Positions 1-10,496 of a DNA stretch of 64,000 nt are shown piece after piece. The stretch's first letter is position 1, and every line of letters starts with the position of its first letter. This DNA comes from Myxococcales bacterium. Lineage in GTDB: Bacteria; Myxococcota_A; Polyangia; Polyangiales; Polyangiaceae. Under the pieces are notes generated by a model. The model had not been told where the DNA came from and did no database searches. It worked only from the letters and a program-made list of their open reading frames with translations. The position numbers were made by a program, and so were the translations under genes. The stretch is taken from NCBI GenBank assembly GCA_016703425.1, contig JADJCA010000011.1:432201-496200 (forward strand). The letters run 5' to 3'.

Positions 1-646
1 CGACGGCGTCCGTGAGGCAACGCGCGAGCGAGAAGCACGTGCTCGAGTCACCAAACGCCAGCTCGGCGGAGTAATCGTGGAAGATGTGCGAGTCGCGCTG
101 CGGATCGACGCAGTTGCCACCGACGCAGACCTTGTCGTCGGGGCACTTCTGATCGAAACACGCGTACTTGAGCGGCATGGGCAAGTAGAGGATGCGCCCG
201 TTGCGGTAGCTCTGCCGGCTGCGTCGCAAGATGCGCGCACCGAGCGGGTTCTTGCCCGAGGCGTCGCTCTCGCCGAGGCCCGTCTCCGACTCGCAGTCGG
301 TGCCGCGCGCCAGGGCTACTTCCGCTTCCTCGGCTCGGTAGGCGACGACGTTCACCATGACGGCGGGAGCGTCGGTGTTGGCCTTGTGCACGCCGAGGGT
401 CTTCGGGAGGCGCGCCTTGCCGTTGATGACGGCCACGCGTGCACAATCGGTGACGACGCCCACGGGATCCGTCGCCGAATACGCACGGACGCTGTACTCG
501 AGCGTCTTGAACTCTTTGGGGACCTGGACCTGCGTGCTGAAGCCCGCGACGTATTCCGTGGCCGGCTCGCCCTTGGAGCAGCCCATCCCCCCACCCACGG
601 TGGCGCAAACCAACGACGTCCCAACGAGAACCTTAAGAAGCTTCAT
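1..646 (-). CDS. putative lipoprotein, partial at left edge
   Basis: The reading frame is open to base 1, so the C-terminus is missing. The ATG at 646 gives a lysine-led hydrophobic signal followed by a lipobox (GGGMGC), so the product is probably an outer-membrane or periplasmic lipoprotein. The mature part has no family I recognise. It contains six or more cysteines, including a CFDQKCPDDKVCVGGNC stretch of the spaced-Cys type common in myxobacterial secreted proteins. It lies 50 nt downstream of the PEGA/TPR gene in the same direction, so it may be the third gene of a kinase operon. Function unknown. Confidence 0.7.
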   Translation of the reverse strand, partial: MKLLKVLVGTSLVCATVGGGMGCSKGEPATEYVAGFSTQVQVPKEFKTLEYSVRAYSATDPVGVVTDCARVAVINGKARLPKTLGVHKANTDAPAVMVNVVAYRAEEAEVALARGTDCESETGLGESDASGKNPLGARILRRSRQSYRNGRILYLPMPLKYACFDQKCPDDKVCVGGNCVDPQRDSHIFHDYSAELAFGDSSTCFSLARCLTDAV

Positions 647-696
647 GAGCAACCTTCCTGACGAACCTGACGAATCTGGCGAAGACGGTGCGCCGT

Positions 697-1906
697 TCAG
701 CGGCGGAGCCACGTCGGCATGATGCCGTTGTCCGGGTTGGTGACCGTGCCCCGGACCGGCTCGCCGTCTTTCGAGCGAGCCACGAAGAACGCGGTCACGC
801 TTCCGCCAATGACCACAAGAGCGGCGCCCACGGCCCAGATGACGGCGCCGCGGGAGACGTCCTGCCGGAGGGTGGTCTCCACCGTGCGCACCTGATCGCT
901 GGCGACGCCGATCTCCTGCTGGTACGTGATGTAGCCGTCCTTCTTGATCGTGACGTTGTGTCCGCCCGAGGGGAGCACACCCTCCCACTTGTCGACGCCC
1001 ACCAGTTTCTGATCAATCTCGATGACGGCGCCCGCAGGCCTGGCGATGATCGCCACGCGGCCTTCGGAGCGTGACTCCGAGAGGCGGAGCACGATGTTGA
1101 GCGGCTCTTGCTTCGTGACGTCGAGGCTCTGCTCGGCGGTCGCGTAGTTCGGCGCGTAGGCCTCGAACTTGTGACGCTTGCCGACCTCGACCTGGCCCTT
1201 GAACGGCGAAGGGCCCATCTCGACGCCGTCGATGCGAACGTTGGCCTTCGGCCCCGCGCCCCTTCGGGGCCCCGGTGACCGTCACCATGGTCATGAGCCG
1301 CTCGGGCACGAGCTCGAACTTCGCGACGGCCGGCGTTCCGCGCGCCACCGAGACACGCCTCGTCTGCGCGCGCCAACCGTCCTTCGAGACCACGATGTCG
1401 TGATCGCCCACGGCGACGTCGACGGCCTTCGCGAGCGGAGACCGACCGACGTCTTCGCCGTCGACCGTGACCGCAGAGCCCGGCTCGTTGACTTGGATCT
1501 CGATCGTCGACACGAGCGGCTTGAGGTCGGTAATCGCCGCGTTGATTTCAGCGACCTCCGCCGGTGACAACACCGTCGCGCCCTCGGCGAGCGCGCGCTG
1601 GTAGAACACCACCGCTTTGGCCGCCTTCTTGTCGTCCTGGTAGGCGCGGCCGATGTTCTTCAGGATGCGCGGGTTCTTCGTCGCGTCGTAGACGCGCTGG
1701 AACTGCACGATGGCGCCGCGGAAGTTTCCGTCGCCGAAGAGCGTGAGCGCCGCGTCCCAATCCTTGCGGAGCTCTGCGGGCAGCTCCTCGCGAATCGTCT
1801 TGGGCTTCTTACCCTGGGCCGACGCCGCCTTGGGAAGCATCACCGTGACGGGCACGGCGAGGTTGAGCGAAACCACGAGAGAGAGCCAGCGAGCAATCGG
1901 ACGCAT
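697..1906 (-). CDS. TPR/PEGA-domain membrane protein, frame interrupted by one indel
   Basis: The N-terminal part (signal sequence ending near AASAQG, TPR-like helices, first PEGA domain) is in one frame. The rest (second PEGA domain from about 1250 down, and a C-terminal membrane segment AVIWAVGAALVVIGG) is in another. The halves join into a continuous PEGA repeat if one G is removed from a G run near 1255-1270. PEGA domains are surface or periplasmic beta modules often encoded beside Ser/Thr kinases in myxobacteria. I chose the ATG at 1906 because it starts the signal peptide; 1915 is also possible. It starts 55 nt after the kinase stop, so it is probably co-transcribed. The frameshift is more likely a sequence error than true decay because both halves look intact. 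Confidence 0.75.
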
Positions 1907-1960
1907 CGCGCCCATGGTACCGAAGGAACGCGCCCCCGCCCCGAGATTTCTCCGCGGCAC

Positions 1961-3529
1961 CTACTGCTGGACCGGAGGCCTTCGGGAGCCCGAAACCGGG
2001 TTCGGGTTATGGCCAGGTGACGTCGTCGGCCCCGGCGTCTTGGCCGTCGCCGACGCGCTCGGTGCCGGTCCCGGTGTCGTCGTCATCGTCACGGCCGTCG
2101 GCGGAGCCGACGGCGTCGGTGCCGCGGTCGGGGTCACCGGCGGCTGCGCCGCAAGCACCGTGGTCGCCGACATCGGCGGCGAGGGATCACTCGTGACGGT
2201 GGGCTTGCTGAACATCTTGAACCCACCGAACGCGAGCGCACCGATGAGGCCCAGCGGAACCAGGGGCGCGAGCACCAGGAGGCCCGCCTTCGATTTCGGT
2301 TTCTCGGCGGCCGTGTCGGCCGAGACGCCCATGCCCGTCTGGACCGCGTTGCCCGGCCCCGACGCCTGCGTACCGGCGATCGCAGCCATCTGCGGCGATT
2401 GCTGCGTCGGCGGCATCGGCACGTTGCTCGGCAAGGCCTGCGTTCGCGCCGCGAACTCTTGCGGCGTCTGCGCCATGGCCGGGCTGTGGGCTGTGACCAC
2501 TTGCACCTGCACCGCCGAGTGCTGCATGCCGAGCTGCGAGAACGCTTGCTGCATCGAAGGCATCGGGGCCGGCATGCTGCCGCCGGGGATCGGCTCGCTT
2601 CGCTTCTCGATGCCCGCCCGAATCTGGCGAATGACCGTCAGGCTTCGCTCGTCGGCGTAGGGCGCCAGCGCCTCGGCGAAGTCGAGGGCCGTGGAAAACC
2701 GCGTGTCGCGCTCCCGCGCAAGGCCGTGGTGCACGACCTCGGCGAGCCCTTCCGGGAGGTCCTTTCGGATGTCCGAGATGGGCGTCGGGTCTTGCGTGAA
2801 GAGCTTGAAGAGGATCTCCGTGAGCTCGCCGCTCTCGGCGAAGTGCGGCGTCCGCCCCGTGAGAAGCTCGTAGAGAATGCACGCGACCGAGTAGAGGTCG
2901 CTTCGGAGGTCGACGTCGCGCGGCGACTTGGCCTGCTCCGGCGACATGTAGAGCGGCGTGCCGAGGGCCGAGTTCGTCTGCGTGAGCGAGGCGGCGCCGG
3001 GCTGCTGCACCTTGCTGATGCCGAAGTCGACGAGCTTCACGAAGTCGCGCTCGCCGTCCTTCTTGATGACGAAGGCGTTCGACGGCTTCAAATCGCGGTG
3101 GATGATGCCCACGGCGTGCGCCGCTTGAAGCGCCCGAAGCACCTGCAACACGAAGTGCACGGCGCGCGGCACATCGATGCCTTGCGCGCCTTCGTGCTCG
3201 ATGAGGTGCGAAAGGTCGCGCCCCTCGAGGTACTCCATGACGAGATACGGGGCGCCGCTCTGGAGCTTGCCGACGTCGTAGATGGTGACGACGTGCTGGT
3301 TCTCGATTTGTGACGCGGCGACGGCTTCGTTCAGGAAGCGCTCCACGGCTCCCGGGATCGTCAGCACGTGCGGCGCCATGAACTTCAGCGCGACCGGCGC
3401 GCGCCGGAGGATGTGGTGCGCCTTGGCGACGGCACCCATCCCGCCCTCGCCGAGCATGTGGAGGACCTGGTATTTGCCGTCGAGGATTTCGCCCTCAGCG
3501 GGATAGGCAACCACCTGAGACGGGCGCAT
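1961..3529 (-). CDS. eukaryote-like Ser/Thr protein kinase
   Basis: A Hanks-type kinase domain fills residues about 17-290. It has a glycine-rich loop GEGGMG at 27-32, catalytic Lys49 in VALKF, HRDLKPSN at 144-151, DFG at 168-170 and the activation-segment end GTPLYMSPE at 190-198, so all catalytic residues are present. A Met/Gln/Pro-rich linker follows, then one membrane segment (about 408-430, AGLLVLAPLVPLGLIGALAF) and a Pro/Thr/Ala-rich tail of about 90 residues that would lie outside the membrane. This PknB-like topology has no PASTA repeats. It is first in a minus-strand unit with the PEGA protein and the lipoprotein, so the extracellular parts may act together. Substrates are unknown. 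Confidence 0.93.
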   Translation of the reverse strand: MRPSQVVAYPAEGEILDGKYQVLHMLGEGGMGAVAKAHHILRRAPVALKFMAPHVLTIPGAVERFLNEAVAASQIENQHVVTIYDVGKLQSGAPYLVMEYLEGRDLSHLIEHEGAQGIDVPRAVHFVLQVLRALQAAHAVGIIHRDLKPSNAFVIKKDGERDFVKLVDFGISKVQQPGAASLTQTNSALGTPLYMSPEQAKSPRDVDLRSDLYSVACILYELLTGRTPHFAESGELTEILFKLFTQDPTPISDIRKDLPEGLAEVVHHGLARERDTRFSTALDFAEALAPYADERSLTVIRQIRAGIEKRSEPIPGGSMPAPMPSMQQAFSQLGMQHSAVQVQVVTAHSPAMAQTPQEFAARTQALPSNVPMPPTQQSPQMAAIAGTQASGPGNAVQTGMGVSADTAAEKPKSKAGLLVLAPLVPLGLIGALAFGGFKMFSKPTVTSDPSPPMSATTVLAAQPPVTPTAAPTPSAPPTAVTMTTTPGPAPSASATAKTPGPTTSPGHNPNPVSGSRRPPVQQ

Positions 3530-3648
3530 GAGTCCGACTAGTCTACCGCGGCCGCGGCGAGAACGGGAGAAGGTGGCGGCCGGCGCGAAAACGCATTCAT
3601 TTCCAGCAAGGGCGCGCGGATGGCGAGCCGTCGCGTGACCTTCTTGCT

Positions 3649-3999
3649 ATGGTCGGGCCCATGTTCGCCCGCGTCATCGCACCCGTCGCCATCGGCCTTT
3701 CGCTCACCGCGCTCGGCTGCAACCGCAACGCCTCCGCAGACACGGCGGGACCGGCGGCTTCAGCGGCTCGCCCCAACGTCTACCAGGCCAAGGGGGTCAT
3801 CAAAGCCTTCGGCGAAGGCAAGAAGACCGTGAAGATCGCCCACGAGGACATCCCTGGCTACATGAAGGCCATGACGATGCCCTTCGCTGTCGCGCAGCCG
3901 TCGGTCCTCGATGGTCTGAAGGAGGCCGACTCCGTGGACTTCTCGTTCACGGAAGAGTCCGACGGACGCATGCTCATCCAGTCGATCAAGAAGCGGTAG
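3649..3999 (+). CDS. CusF-like copper-binding lipoprotein
   Basis: The short product has a signal sequence with lipobox LTALGC, then a single CusF-type OB-fold domain: GVIKAFGEGKKTVKIAHEDIP followed by MKAMTMPF. In CusF the ligands are a His, two Met and a capping Trp. Here the His (AHEDIP) and the MTM pair are present, while the Trp position appears to be Tyr. The family carries periplasmic Cu(I)/Ag(I) to efflux pumps; no pump gene is nearby. The alternative start at 3661 gives a tidier 16-residue signal. No clear ribosome site precedes either start. It lies 25 nt before the thioesterase gene. Confidence 0.8.
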   Translation: MVGPMFARVIAPVAIGLSLTALGCNRNASADTAGPAASAARPNVYQAKGVIKAFGEGKKTVKIAHEDIPGYMKAMTMPFAVAQPSVLDGLKEADSVDFSFTEESDGRMLIQSIKKR

Positions 4000-4024
4000 T
4001 TCACTTCTCGCCACTTCGCTCGGC

Positions 4025-4885
4025 ATGACCACCCCGCTCGACGAGTTGATCGCGCTCCTTCGCGTGGCGGATGGAGCCGGCGACCGGTTCGTCGGCCGCA
4101 GCGAAGACCTCGGCTGGGGCACCGTCTACGGCGGTCAGGTGCTCGGCCAAGCGGTCCTCGCCGCGTCGAGAACCGTGGGGACCGAGCGCGCCATGCACTC
4201 GCTGCACGCTTACTTCCTCGAGCGCGGCGACGTGGCGCAGTCGGTGGAATACGCCGTCGAGCGAATCCGCGACGGCGGCGCCTTCACCACGCGGCGCGTG
4301 GTGGCGAGTCAGGCGGCGGGACCCATCTTCAACCTCGCGGCGTCGTTTCAGCGCGCCGAAACCGGCTTCGTTCATCAAGACGAGATGCCCGCCGCGCCGC
4401 CGCCCGAGTCTTTGCCGACGGAGCTCGAGCGACTCGCCGCCCGCGTCGCGACCTATCCGCCGAAGATGCGCGAGCGCGCGCTCCGCGAACGACCCTTCGA
4501 TGTGCGCGCTGTGGAGTCACCCGCGGAGGAGGGCACGAAGCGCCCCCCGTCGCGGCTCCTGTGGTTTCGCGCTGCCGGTCCTTTGCCCGACGACACCGCG
4601 TTGCACACGGCCCTCTTGGCCTACGTGACGGACTACGCGTTCCTGGGCACGGCGCTCCTTCCCCACGGCGTTACGTGGCTCACGCCCGGCGTGCAGGCGG
4701 CGAGCCTCGACCACGTGATGTGGATTCACGAAGCGCCGCGCGTCGACGCCTGGCACCTCTACGCCATGGAGAGCCCCGTCGCGACGGGCGCGCGGGGCCT
4801 CGTGCGCGGAAGAATTTTTCGCGCCGACGGGAAGCTCGTGGCCACCACGGCGCAAGAGGGGCTGCTTCGCATTCGTCGCGCCTGA
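4025..4885 (+). CDS. tesB: acyl-CoA thioesterase II (TesB family)
   Basis: At 286 residues the product matches the double-hotdog TesB family, which hydrolyses medium- and long-chain acyl-CoA to free acid and CoA in the cytoplasm. The N-terminal hotdog carries the GGQVLGQAV helix and the LHAYFLERGD strand. The C-terminal hotdog carries VTDYAFLGTAL, SLDHVMWIHE and QEGLLRIRR. The Asp (TDYAF), the Ser/Asp of SLDH and the terminal Gln correspond to the Asp-Thr-Gln catalytic group of E. coli TesB, with Ser in place of Thr. It fits the lipid-metabolism genes nearby (carboxylase at 8 kb, acyl-CoA dehydrogenase at 21 kb), but they are not in one operon. Confidence 0.93.
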   Translation: MTTPLDELIALLRVADGAGDRFVGRSEDLGWGTVYGGQVLGQAVLAASRTVGTERAMHSLHAYFLERGDVAQSVEYAVERIRDGGAFTTRRVVASQAAGPIFNLAASFQRAETGFVHQDEMPAAPPPESLPTELERLAARVATYPPKMRERALRERPFDVRAVESPAEEGTKRPPSRLLWFRAAGPLPDDTALHTALLAYVTDYAFLGTALLPHGVTWLTPGVQAASLDHVMWIHEAPRVDAWHLYAMESPVATGARGLVRGRIFRADGKLVATTAQEGLLRIRRA

Positions 4886-5111
4886 CGCGACCGACCGCGC
4901 GACCGGCAGGGCGACGCCGACGCGACGCATGAACAAACGTCACGTCGCGCGCGGCTGAGGTGTCGCTGAGGAAAGGCGCGCTCGATTTGTGCCGCCGTCG
5001 TCGTTCGCTCGGATAGATTGGGCCGGCTCGCGGGGCGTAGCCCCGCCAAACATCGAGCCGTGAACACGAGACTGGTGCTCCCGACGGGAGCTGAGGGGAA
5101 GCAGGCGCGAA
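4886..5111 (+). promoter_or_regulatory. leader region with two hairpins upstream of the sensor gene
   Basis: This 226-nt gap holds two compact perfect inverted repeats. One is at 5030-5046 (GCGGGGC, loop GTA, GCCCCGC). The other is at 5077-5091 (GCTCCC, loop GAC, GGGAGC), ending 20 nt before the ATG. Neither is followed by a T run. They could be the thioesterase gene's terminator or leader structures of the sensor gene. No coding frame is supported here. Confidence 0.35.
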
Positions 5112-6362
5112 ATGGAAGAGAAGGTTCGCTTCGGGATCTTCGCCCGACTGTGGCTCGTGATGATGATCATCGCGCTCGCGCCCGTCGGCTTGCTTGGCTA
5201 CGCCTCGTACCAGCAGGGTGTTGGCTTCATCAGCCGCAGCATCGACGACAGCCTCGGCAAGGTGTCGTCGGCCATCGTCAACTACACCGAGCTTTGGGTC
5301 GACAACATCGCCGCCTCGCTGACGCAGGGCGCGGTGCAGCCGGACATGGTCGCCGGCGACGCGAAGGCCAAGGAGAAGGCCGACCTCAGCAAGCCCGCCG
5401 GCAAAGACGACAAGAAGCCCGACGCCAAGGCCGCCGACAAGGATGACAAGAAGGTCGAGAAGAAGGCCGAGGAGCCCAAGAAGGCGGACGCCAAGGACGA
5501 CAAGAAGGGCGAGTCGAAAGACCCGACGCCCATCGCTGGCGATCCGCGAAAGTCGATCCTCGAGTCCATCGTCGCGTCGCACGACTACCTCCGCGCCACG
5601 TACTTCATGCGCGGCTCCGACGGCTGGCAGACGGTGCGCAGCGACGACACGAAGCTCCTGATGGTCGGTGACCGTCCCTACTTCCGCGACGCCATGCGAG
5701 GGCAGACCGGCATTCAGGTCATCATCTCGCGCACGACCAAGCTGCCGGCGCTCATCGTCGCGGTGCCCGTCAAGGGCAAGGATCAGTCGATCATCGGCGG
5801 TCTCGCCACGGCGTCCGAGTTGACGATGATCTCGGCGCAGATCGCCAACGCCAAGTTCGGCAAGACGGGCTACGCGTTCATGCTCGATCGCGACGGCAAG
5901 GTCGCCGCGCATCCGAACAGCGAATACACGACCGAACAGAAGGATCTGAGCGAGCATCCCGCGTACGTGGCGCTTCGCCGCGGCGACAAGATGCCCGTCA
6001 TGTTCAACGACCAAGGCAAAGACGTGGTCGCCTACGCCGGCCAGACGAAGCACGGTTGGACCATCATCGCGCAGCAGGACAAGGAGGAGGCCTACGCGTC
6101 GCTTCAGGCGACGACCGACGCCGCGGAACGTTTCCTCGCCGTCGCCGCGTTCCTCGTGACGCTCATGTCGCTCATCGTCTCGCGATGGTTCACGCGACCG
6201 ATTCAAAACCTTACGTCGGTCGCTGACCAGATCAGCCGCGGTGAGGTCGGGGCGCGCATCGACGAGACGTCACGCTCCGACGAAATCGGCGCCTTGGCCC
6301 GGGCCATCGACCGCCTCCAGACCAGCGTTCGGCTCGCGCTCGACCGCCTCAAGAAGGCTTGA
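5112..6362 (+). CDS. dCache-HAMP sensor protein without output domain
   Basis: A first membrane helix (about 11-33) is followed by a periplasmic sensor of dCache type with the typical YFRDAM, VAVPV and GYAFMLDRDGKVAAHP motifs. A second helix (about 338-356) leads to a HAMP domain (FTRPIQNL...DEIGALARAIDRL), and the protein ends about 10 residues later. No methyl-accepting, histidine kinase or cyclase domain follows, so the signal must pass to a separate protein. Residues about 82-138 are an unusual insertion made almost only of Lys, Asp, Ala and Glu (KDDKK repeats) within the sensor. Two Roadblock-like genes follow on the same strand and are natural partner candidates. The domain call is firm; the function is open. 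Confidence 0.88.
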   Translation: MEEKVRFGIFARLWLVMMIIALAPVGLLGYASYQQGVGFISRSIDDSLGKVSSAIVNYTELWVDNIAASLTQGAVQPDMVAGDAKAKEKADLSKPAGKDDKKPDAKAADKDDKKVEKKAEEPKKADAKDDKKGESKDPTPIAGDPRKSILESIVASHDYLRATYFMRGSDGWQTVRSDDTKLLMVGDRPYFRDAMRGQTGIQVIISRTTKLPALIVAVPVKGKDQSIIGGLATASELTMISAQIANAKFGKTGYAFMLDRDGKVAAHPNSEYTTEQKDLSEHPAYVALRRGDKMPVMFNDQGKDVVAYAGQTKHGWTIIAQQDKEEAYASLQATTDAAERFLAVAAFLVTLMSLIVSRWFTRPIQNLTSVADQISRGEVGARIDETSRSDEIGALARAIDRLQTSVRLALDRLKKA

Positions 6363-6498
6363 ACGAGGAGCGTGGGGGCGACGCCTACCGCGTCTTACCC
6401 CCGCGCAGTGGCGGGGGACGCACGTTCGAGCAGAGCCAACGCATCCTTGCGGTACACTTGCTGTTCTCGCACTGAGGCTTAGGGGGCGCCGGCGTTCG

Positions 6499-6834
6499 AT
6501 GGACAAGGAGAATCTGCAACGTATCGCGTGGACGGTGCCTGACTTGCGCACCGCCGTCGTGATCAACGAACGCGGCGTGGCCACGCAGGGCATCGGTGGC
6601 GACGACGTGTCCGCGCTCGCGCAGAAGGTAGACCGAGCCGTCCGCACCCTCGACCGCGTCGGGCGCTCGCTCCGTCTAGGTCGTGTTGCGGCTGTTGGCG
6701 TCGTCGGGCGCGGCGCGAGCGCCTTCGTGGACGCGACCGATCAAAGACGCGTCGTCGCGCTCCTCGGCGGTGAAGTCCGCGACCTCGAGAGCACGCTCAG
6801 CACCATGAGCGAGCTCCTGAACAATCCCCGATGA
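6499..6834 (+). CDS. small Roadblock/LC7-like protein
   Basis: The 111-residue product has the alpha/beta pattern of Roadblock/LC7 proteins: PDLRTAVVINERGVATQG near the start, a long helix about 35-60 (DDVSALAQKVDRAVRTLDRV), strand pairs around VAAVGVVGRGASAFV and RRVVALLGG, and a C-terminal helix. This is recognition by pattern, not by search. Roadblock proteins act as dimers that regulate small Ras-like GTPases (MglB is the myxobacterial example) or serve as scaffolds. I chose the ATG at 6499, preceded by AGGGGG, over a longer frame starting inside the sensor gene. The stop overlaps the next start by four bases (ATGA), so the two are translationally coupled. Confidence 0.72.
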   Translation: MDKENLQRIAWTVPDLRTAVVINERGVATQGIGGDDVSALAQKVDRAVRTLDRVGRSLRLGRVAAVGVVGRGASAFVDATDQRRVVALLGGEVRDLESTLSTMSELLNNPR

Positions 6835-8012
6835 TCGACCTCCTCGACAAGTTGACCCGCATCGCCGAGGTGCGCGGCTGCGCTGTCATCGACATCGCGG
6901 CGCACGCGCCGTTGGTCTCGTGGCTCCGCGATGGCAGCGATACGGCGCCACTCGAAGCGGCTGCGCGCGACGTCTACGATGTCTCCTCGTCGCTCATGGG
7001 CGACAGCGACGGACCGTCGCTCTCGGCGCGCTTCGAGAACGGTGCCCGCCTTCTCGCGCGCCGCTACGGCAACCACTTTGCCATCGTCGTGTGCGAGGCG
7101 AAGGCCGACCTCGTCAACGTCCGCGTGGCGCTCCAGGGGCTCGCCCTCAAGATCTCCCTCCATCAGCGAGCCCTTTCGCTCTCGGGCGCCGACCCGTCGC
7201 CGTCGGCGAGCGCCTTTCAGGCCTCGCGCGAGAGGCCGTCGGGCGGCGCGGCGGCGGCGCCCAAAGACCGTCCGTCGGGAGGCTCGTTTCCGTCGTCGAC
7301 CTCCTCGCCGGCGTCGAAGGAGCGCTCCTCAAGCCCTGACGCTTCGACGGACCGCCCTTCCACGCCAAGCCAGAGGGCGGCGCCCGGCCGCGGGCCCGAG
7401 TCGAGCTCGTCACCGCCGTCGCGGTCTGACCGCCCGTCGTCACCGGCGGCCAAGTCGCCGTTGCCGCCGTTGCGAGGGAGCAACGAGCGGTCCATCGGAG
7501 AGGCGAAGATGCGAGAGGAGCTCGTGCGCCTCTTCGCCGGCCAGTTGGGACCGCTAGCGCCGATGCTGCTCGACGAGCAGATCAAGGCGCATGGTGGCAT
7601 GTCGAGCTCGTCGGTCGCTCTCGCCGTTGGCGAGGCGCTGCTGCAACACATCCAGGGCGATGATCTCCGGGCCCGGGTCCGCAAGGAGCTTGACCGCGTC
7701 GTCCGCGGTGCGCTCGCCGCCCCGGCGGCGCCAGCGCGCCCCTCTCCCTCCGCGCCGCCGCCCACCAGTGAACCCTATCGGTCGATGCCCGATCAAATCG
7801 ACGACAAGCGCATCAGCTCCTTGGGTCAGCTGTTCGTCGAGTTCGTCGGTCCCATCGGCAAGGTCGTCTTCGCCGAAGAGCTCGCGGCCGTTCGTACTGG
7901 ACCGCTGCTCCTCAAGGTCCACGTGCGCACACTCCTCGCGGGCCTCGCGCAACACGTCCCGTCGTCGTCGCGCAAGAGCTTTCTGGACCGCGGCGAAAAA
8001 CTCATCGGCTGA
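6831..8012 (+). CDS. Roadblock-like protein with Ser/Pro linker and paired C-terminal modules
   Basis: Residues 1-110 again look like a Roadblock/LC7 fold (VRGCAVIDIAAHAPLVSW, then FAIVVCEAKADLVNVRVAL). Residues about 118-225 are a disordered Ser/Pro/Arg-rich linker. The C-terminus holds two related helical units that begin LFAGQLGPLAPMLLDE (about 229) and LFVEFVGPIGKVVFAEE (about 338). This LxGPIxxV(L/V) pattern resembles the short C-terminal module found on some bacterial Ser/Thr kinases. It is coupled to the preceding gene by an ATGA overlap. No enzyme motif is visible. I infer a signalling scaffold working with the upstream dCache-HAMP protein. Confidence 0.7.
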   Translation: MIDLLDKLTRIAEVRGCAVIDIAAHAPLVSWLRDGSDTAPLEAAARDVYDVSSSLMGDSDGPSLSARFENGARLLARRYGNHFAIVVCEAKADLVNVRVALQGLALKISLHQRALSLSGADPSPSASAFQASRERPSGGAAAAPKDRPSGGSFPSSTSSPASKERSSSPDASTDRPSTPSQRAAPGRGPESSSSPPSRSDRPSSPAAKSPLPPLRGSNERSIGEAKMREELVRLFAGQLGPLAPMLLDEQIKAHGGMSSSSVALAVGEALLQHIQGDDLRARVRKELDRVVRGALAAPAAPARPSPSAPPPTSEPYRSMPDQIDDKRISSLGQLFVEFVGPIGKVVFAEELAAVRTGPLLLKVHVRTLLAGLAQHVPSSSRKSFLDRGEKLIG

Positions 8013-8053
8013 CGTGGTTCCACCGCCGCGCCGGTTCTAGTAGGAGGCTGGGT

Positions 8054-9637
<1,584 letters not shown>

Positions 9638-9819
9638 GCCCAACCCGACCAGGGCTCGCCAGGCGCCCATGGCGGGCCTTTATCGTGTTCCGTGGGTCGA
9701 CGGGGATCCCGATGGGACCCATGCCGATCCATCCGTCGGCGCAGCGCGCGCGAGGTGCCGCGAAAAGGCGCGCTTCGATCTCGCGGTCCCTGGCGCGCCC
9801 GTTGCTCCGCAGCGCATCG

Positions 9820-10443
9820 ATGCAGAAGGCTCCGACGGTGGTTTCGGTCGCGACGGCACTGCTTCTCTCTGCGTGTGGCTCCGGCAAGACCCTGCCGGAC
9901 CTACCCTACGACGTGCCCGCGGCCGAACGTCCCGCGCCCCCACCGGAGACACAGACGTCCGTGCTCCCGGGCGCCGTCGATGCCGCAGGCGAGACCAGCG
10001 CCGCGAGCGTCGCGGCCCCCGAAGCGGGTGCGCCGGAGGTCGACACGCTGCCGCCCGCGTGCGCGCGTGTTGTCGCACCGGGCATCACCGTCGCGGATGT
10101 GGTTCGCCGGGCCTACGAGCTCGCGTACGGGAGGGCGCCGGAGCGCTACGAGTTGGTGCTCCACGCGCTCGAGATCGACCAGGGCAAGCCCCGCATAACC
10201 CTGCTGCATGAGCTCGTGCGCGCGCCCGAGCTCGAGACGACCACGGTGGGCCTGACGAACGCGCAATTCGTCGTCGTCGTGATCCAGCGCTTCTTTCATC
10301 GCGCGCCGACCGGCGACGAGGTGTCGTCGGGCACGTTCGCGCTCTCACGGCACTTTGCGTCGCGGCCCCAATATGCCGACTCGCTGGTAGGGGCTGCGGA
10401 GTTCGCCTTGGCCAGCAATCCGGAGCACGCGTACTTCTTCTAG
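9820..10443 (+). CDS. putative lipoprotein with DUF4214-like helical domain
   Basis: The frame is open from 9685, but only the ATG at 9820 gives a proper signal (MQKAPTVVSVATALLLSACG) with lipobox LLSAC. A Pro/Ala-rich linker of about 60 residues follows. The C-terminal part (VADVVRRAYELAYGRAPERYE, then an ALEID segment and NAQFVVVVIQRFFHRAPTGDE) is helical. It repeats a 'Y/F-xxxR-AP' pattern that recalls DUF4214 / phycobilisome-linker-like domains. That link is a guess. The protein is probably anchored in the envelope. Its neighbours do not explain it. Confidence 0.65.
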   Translation: MQKAPTVVSVATALLLSACGSGKTLPDLPYDVPAAERPAPPPETQTSVLPGAVDAAGETSAASVAAPEAGAPEVDTLPPACARVVAPGITVADVVRRAYELAYGRAPERYELVLHALEIDQGKPRITLLHELVRAPELETTTVGLTNAQFVVVVIQRFFHRAPTGDEVSSGTFALSRHFASRPQYADSLVGAAEFALASNPEHAYFF

Positions 10444-10496
10444 AAGCGCTGAAAAGGCGCAAGAACGGCGCGGATCGTGCCATTCTGGCGGATGCC

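Noticed and set aside
1013..1700. Programmed frameshifting in the PEGA gene
   Set aside because: There is no slippery heptamer with a downstream structure of known type, and other genes in the window show similar single-base breaks, so error is simpler.
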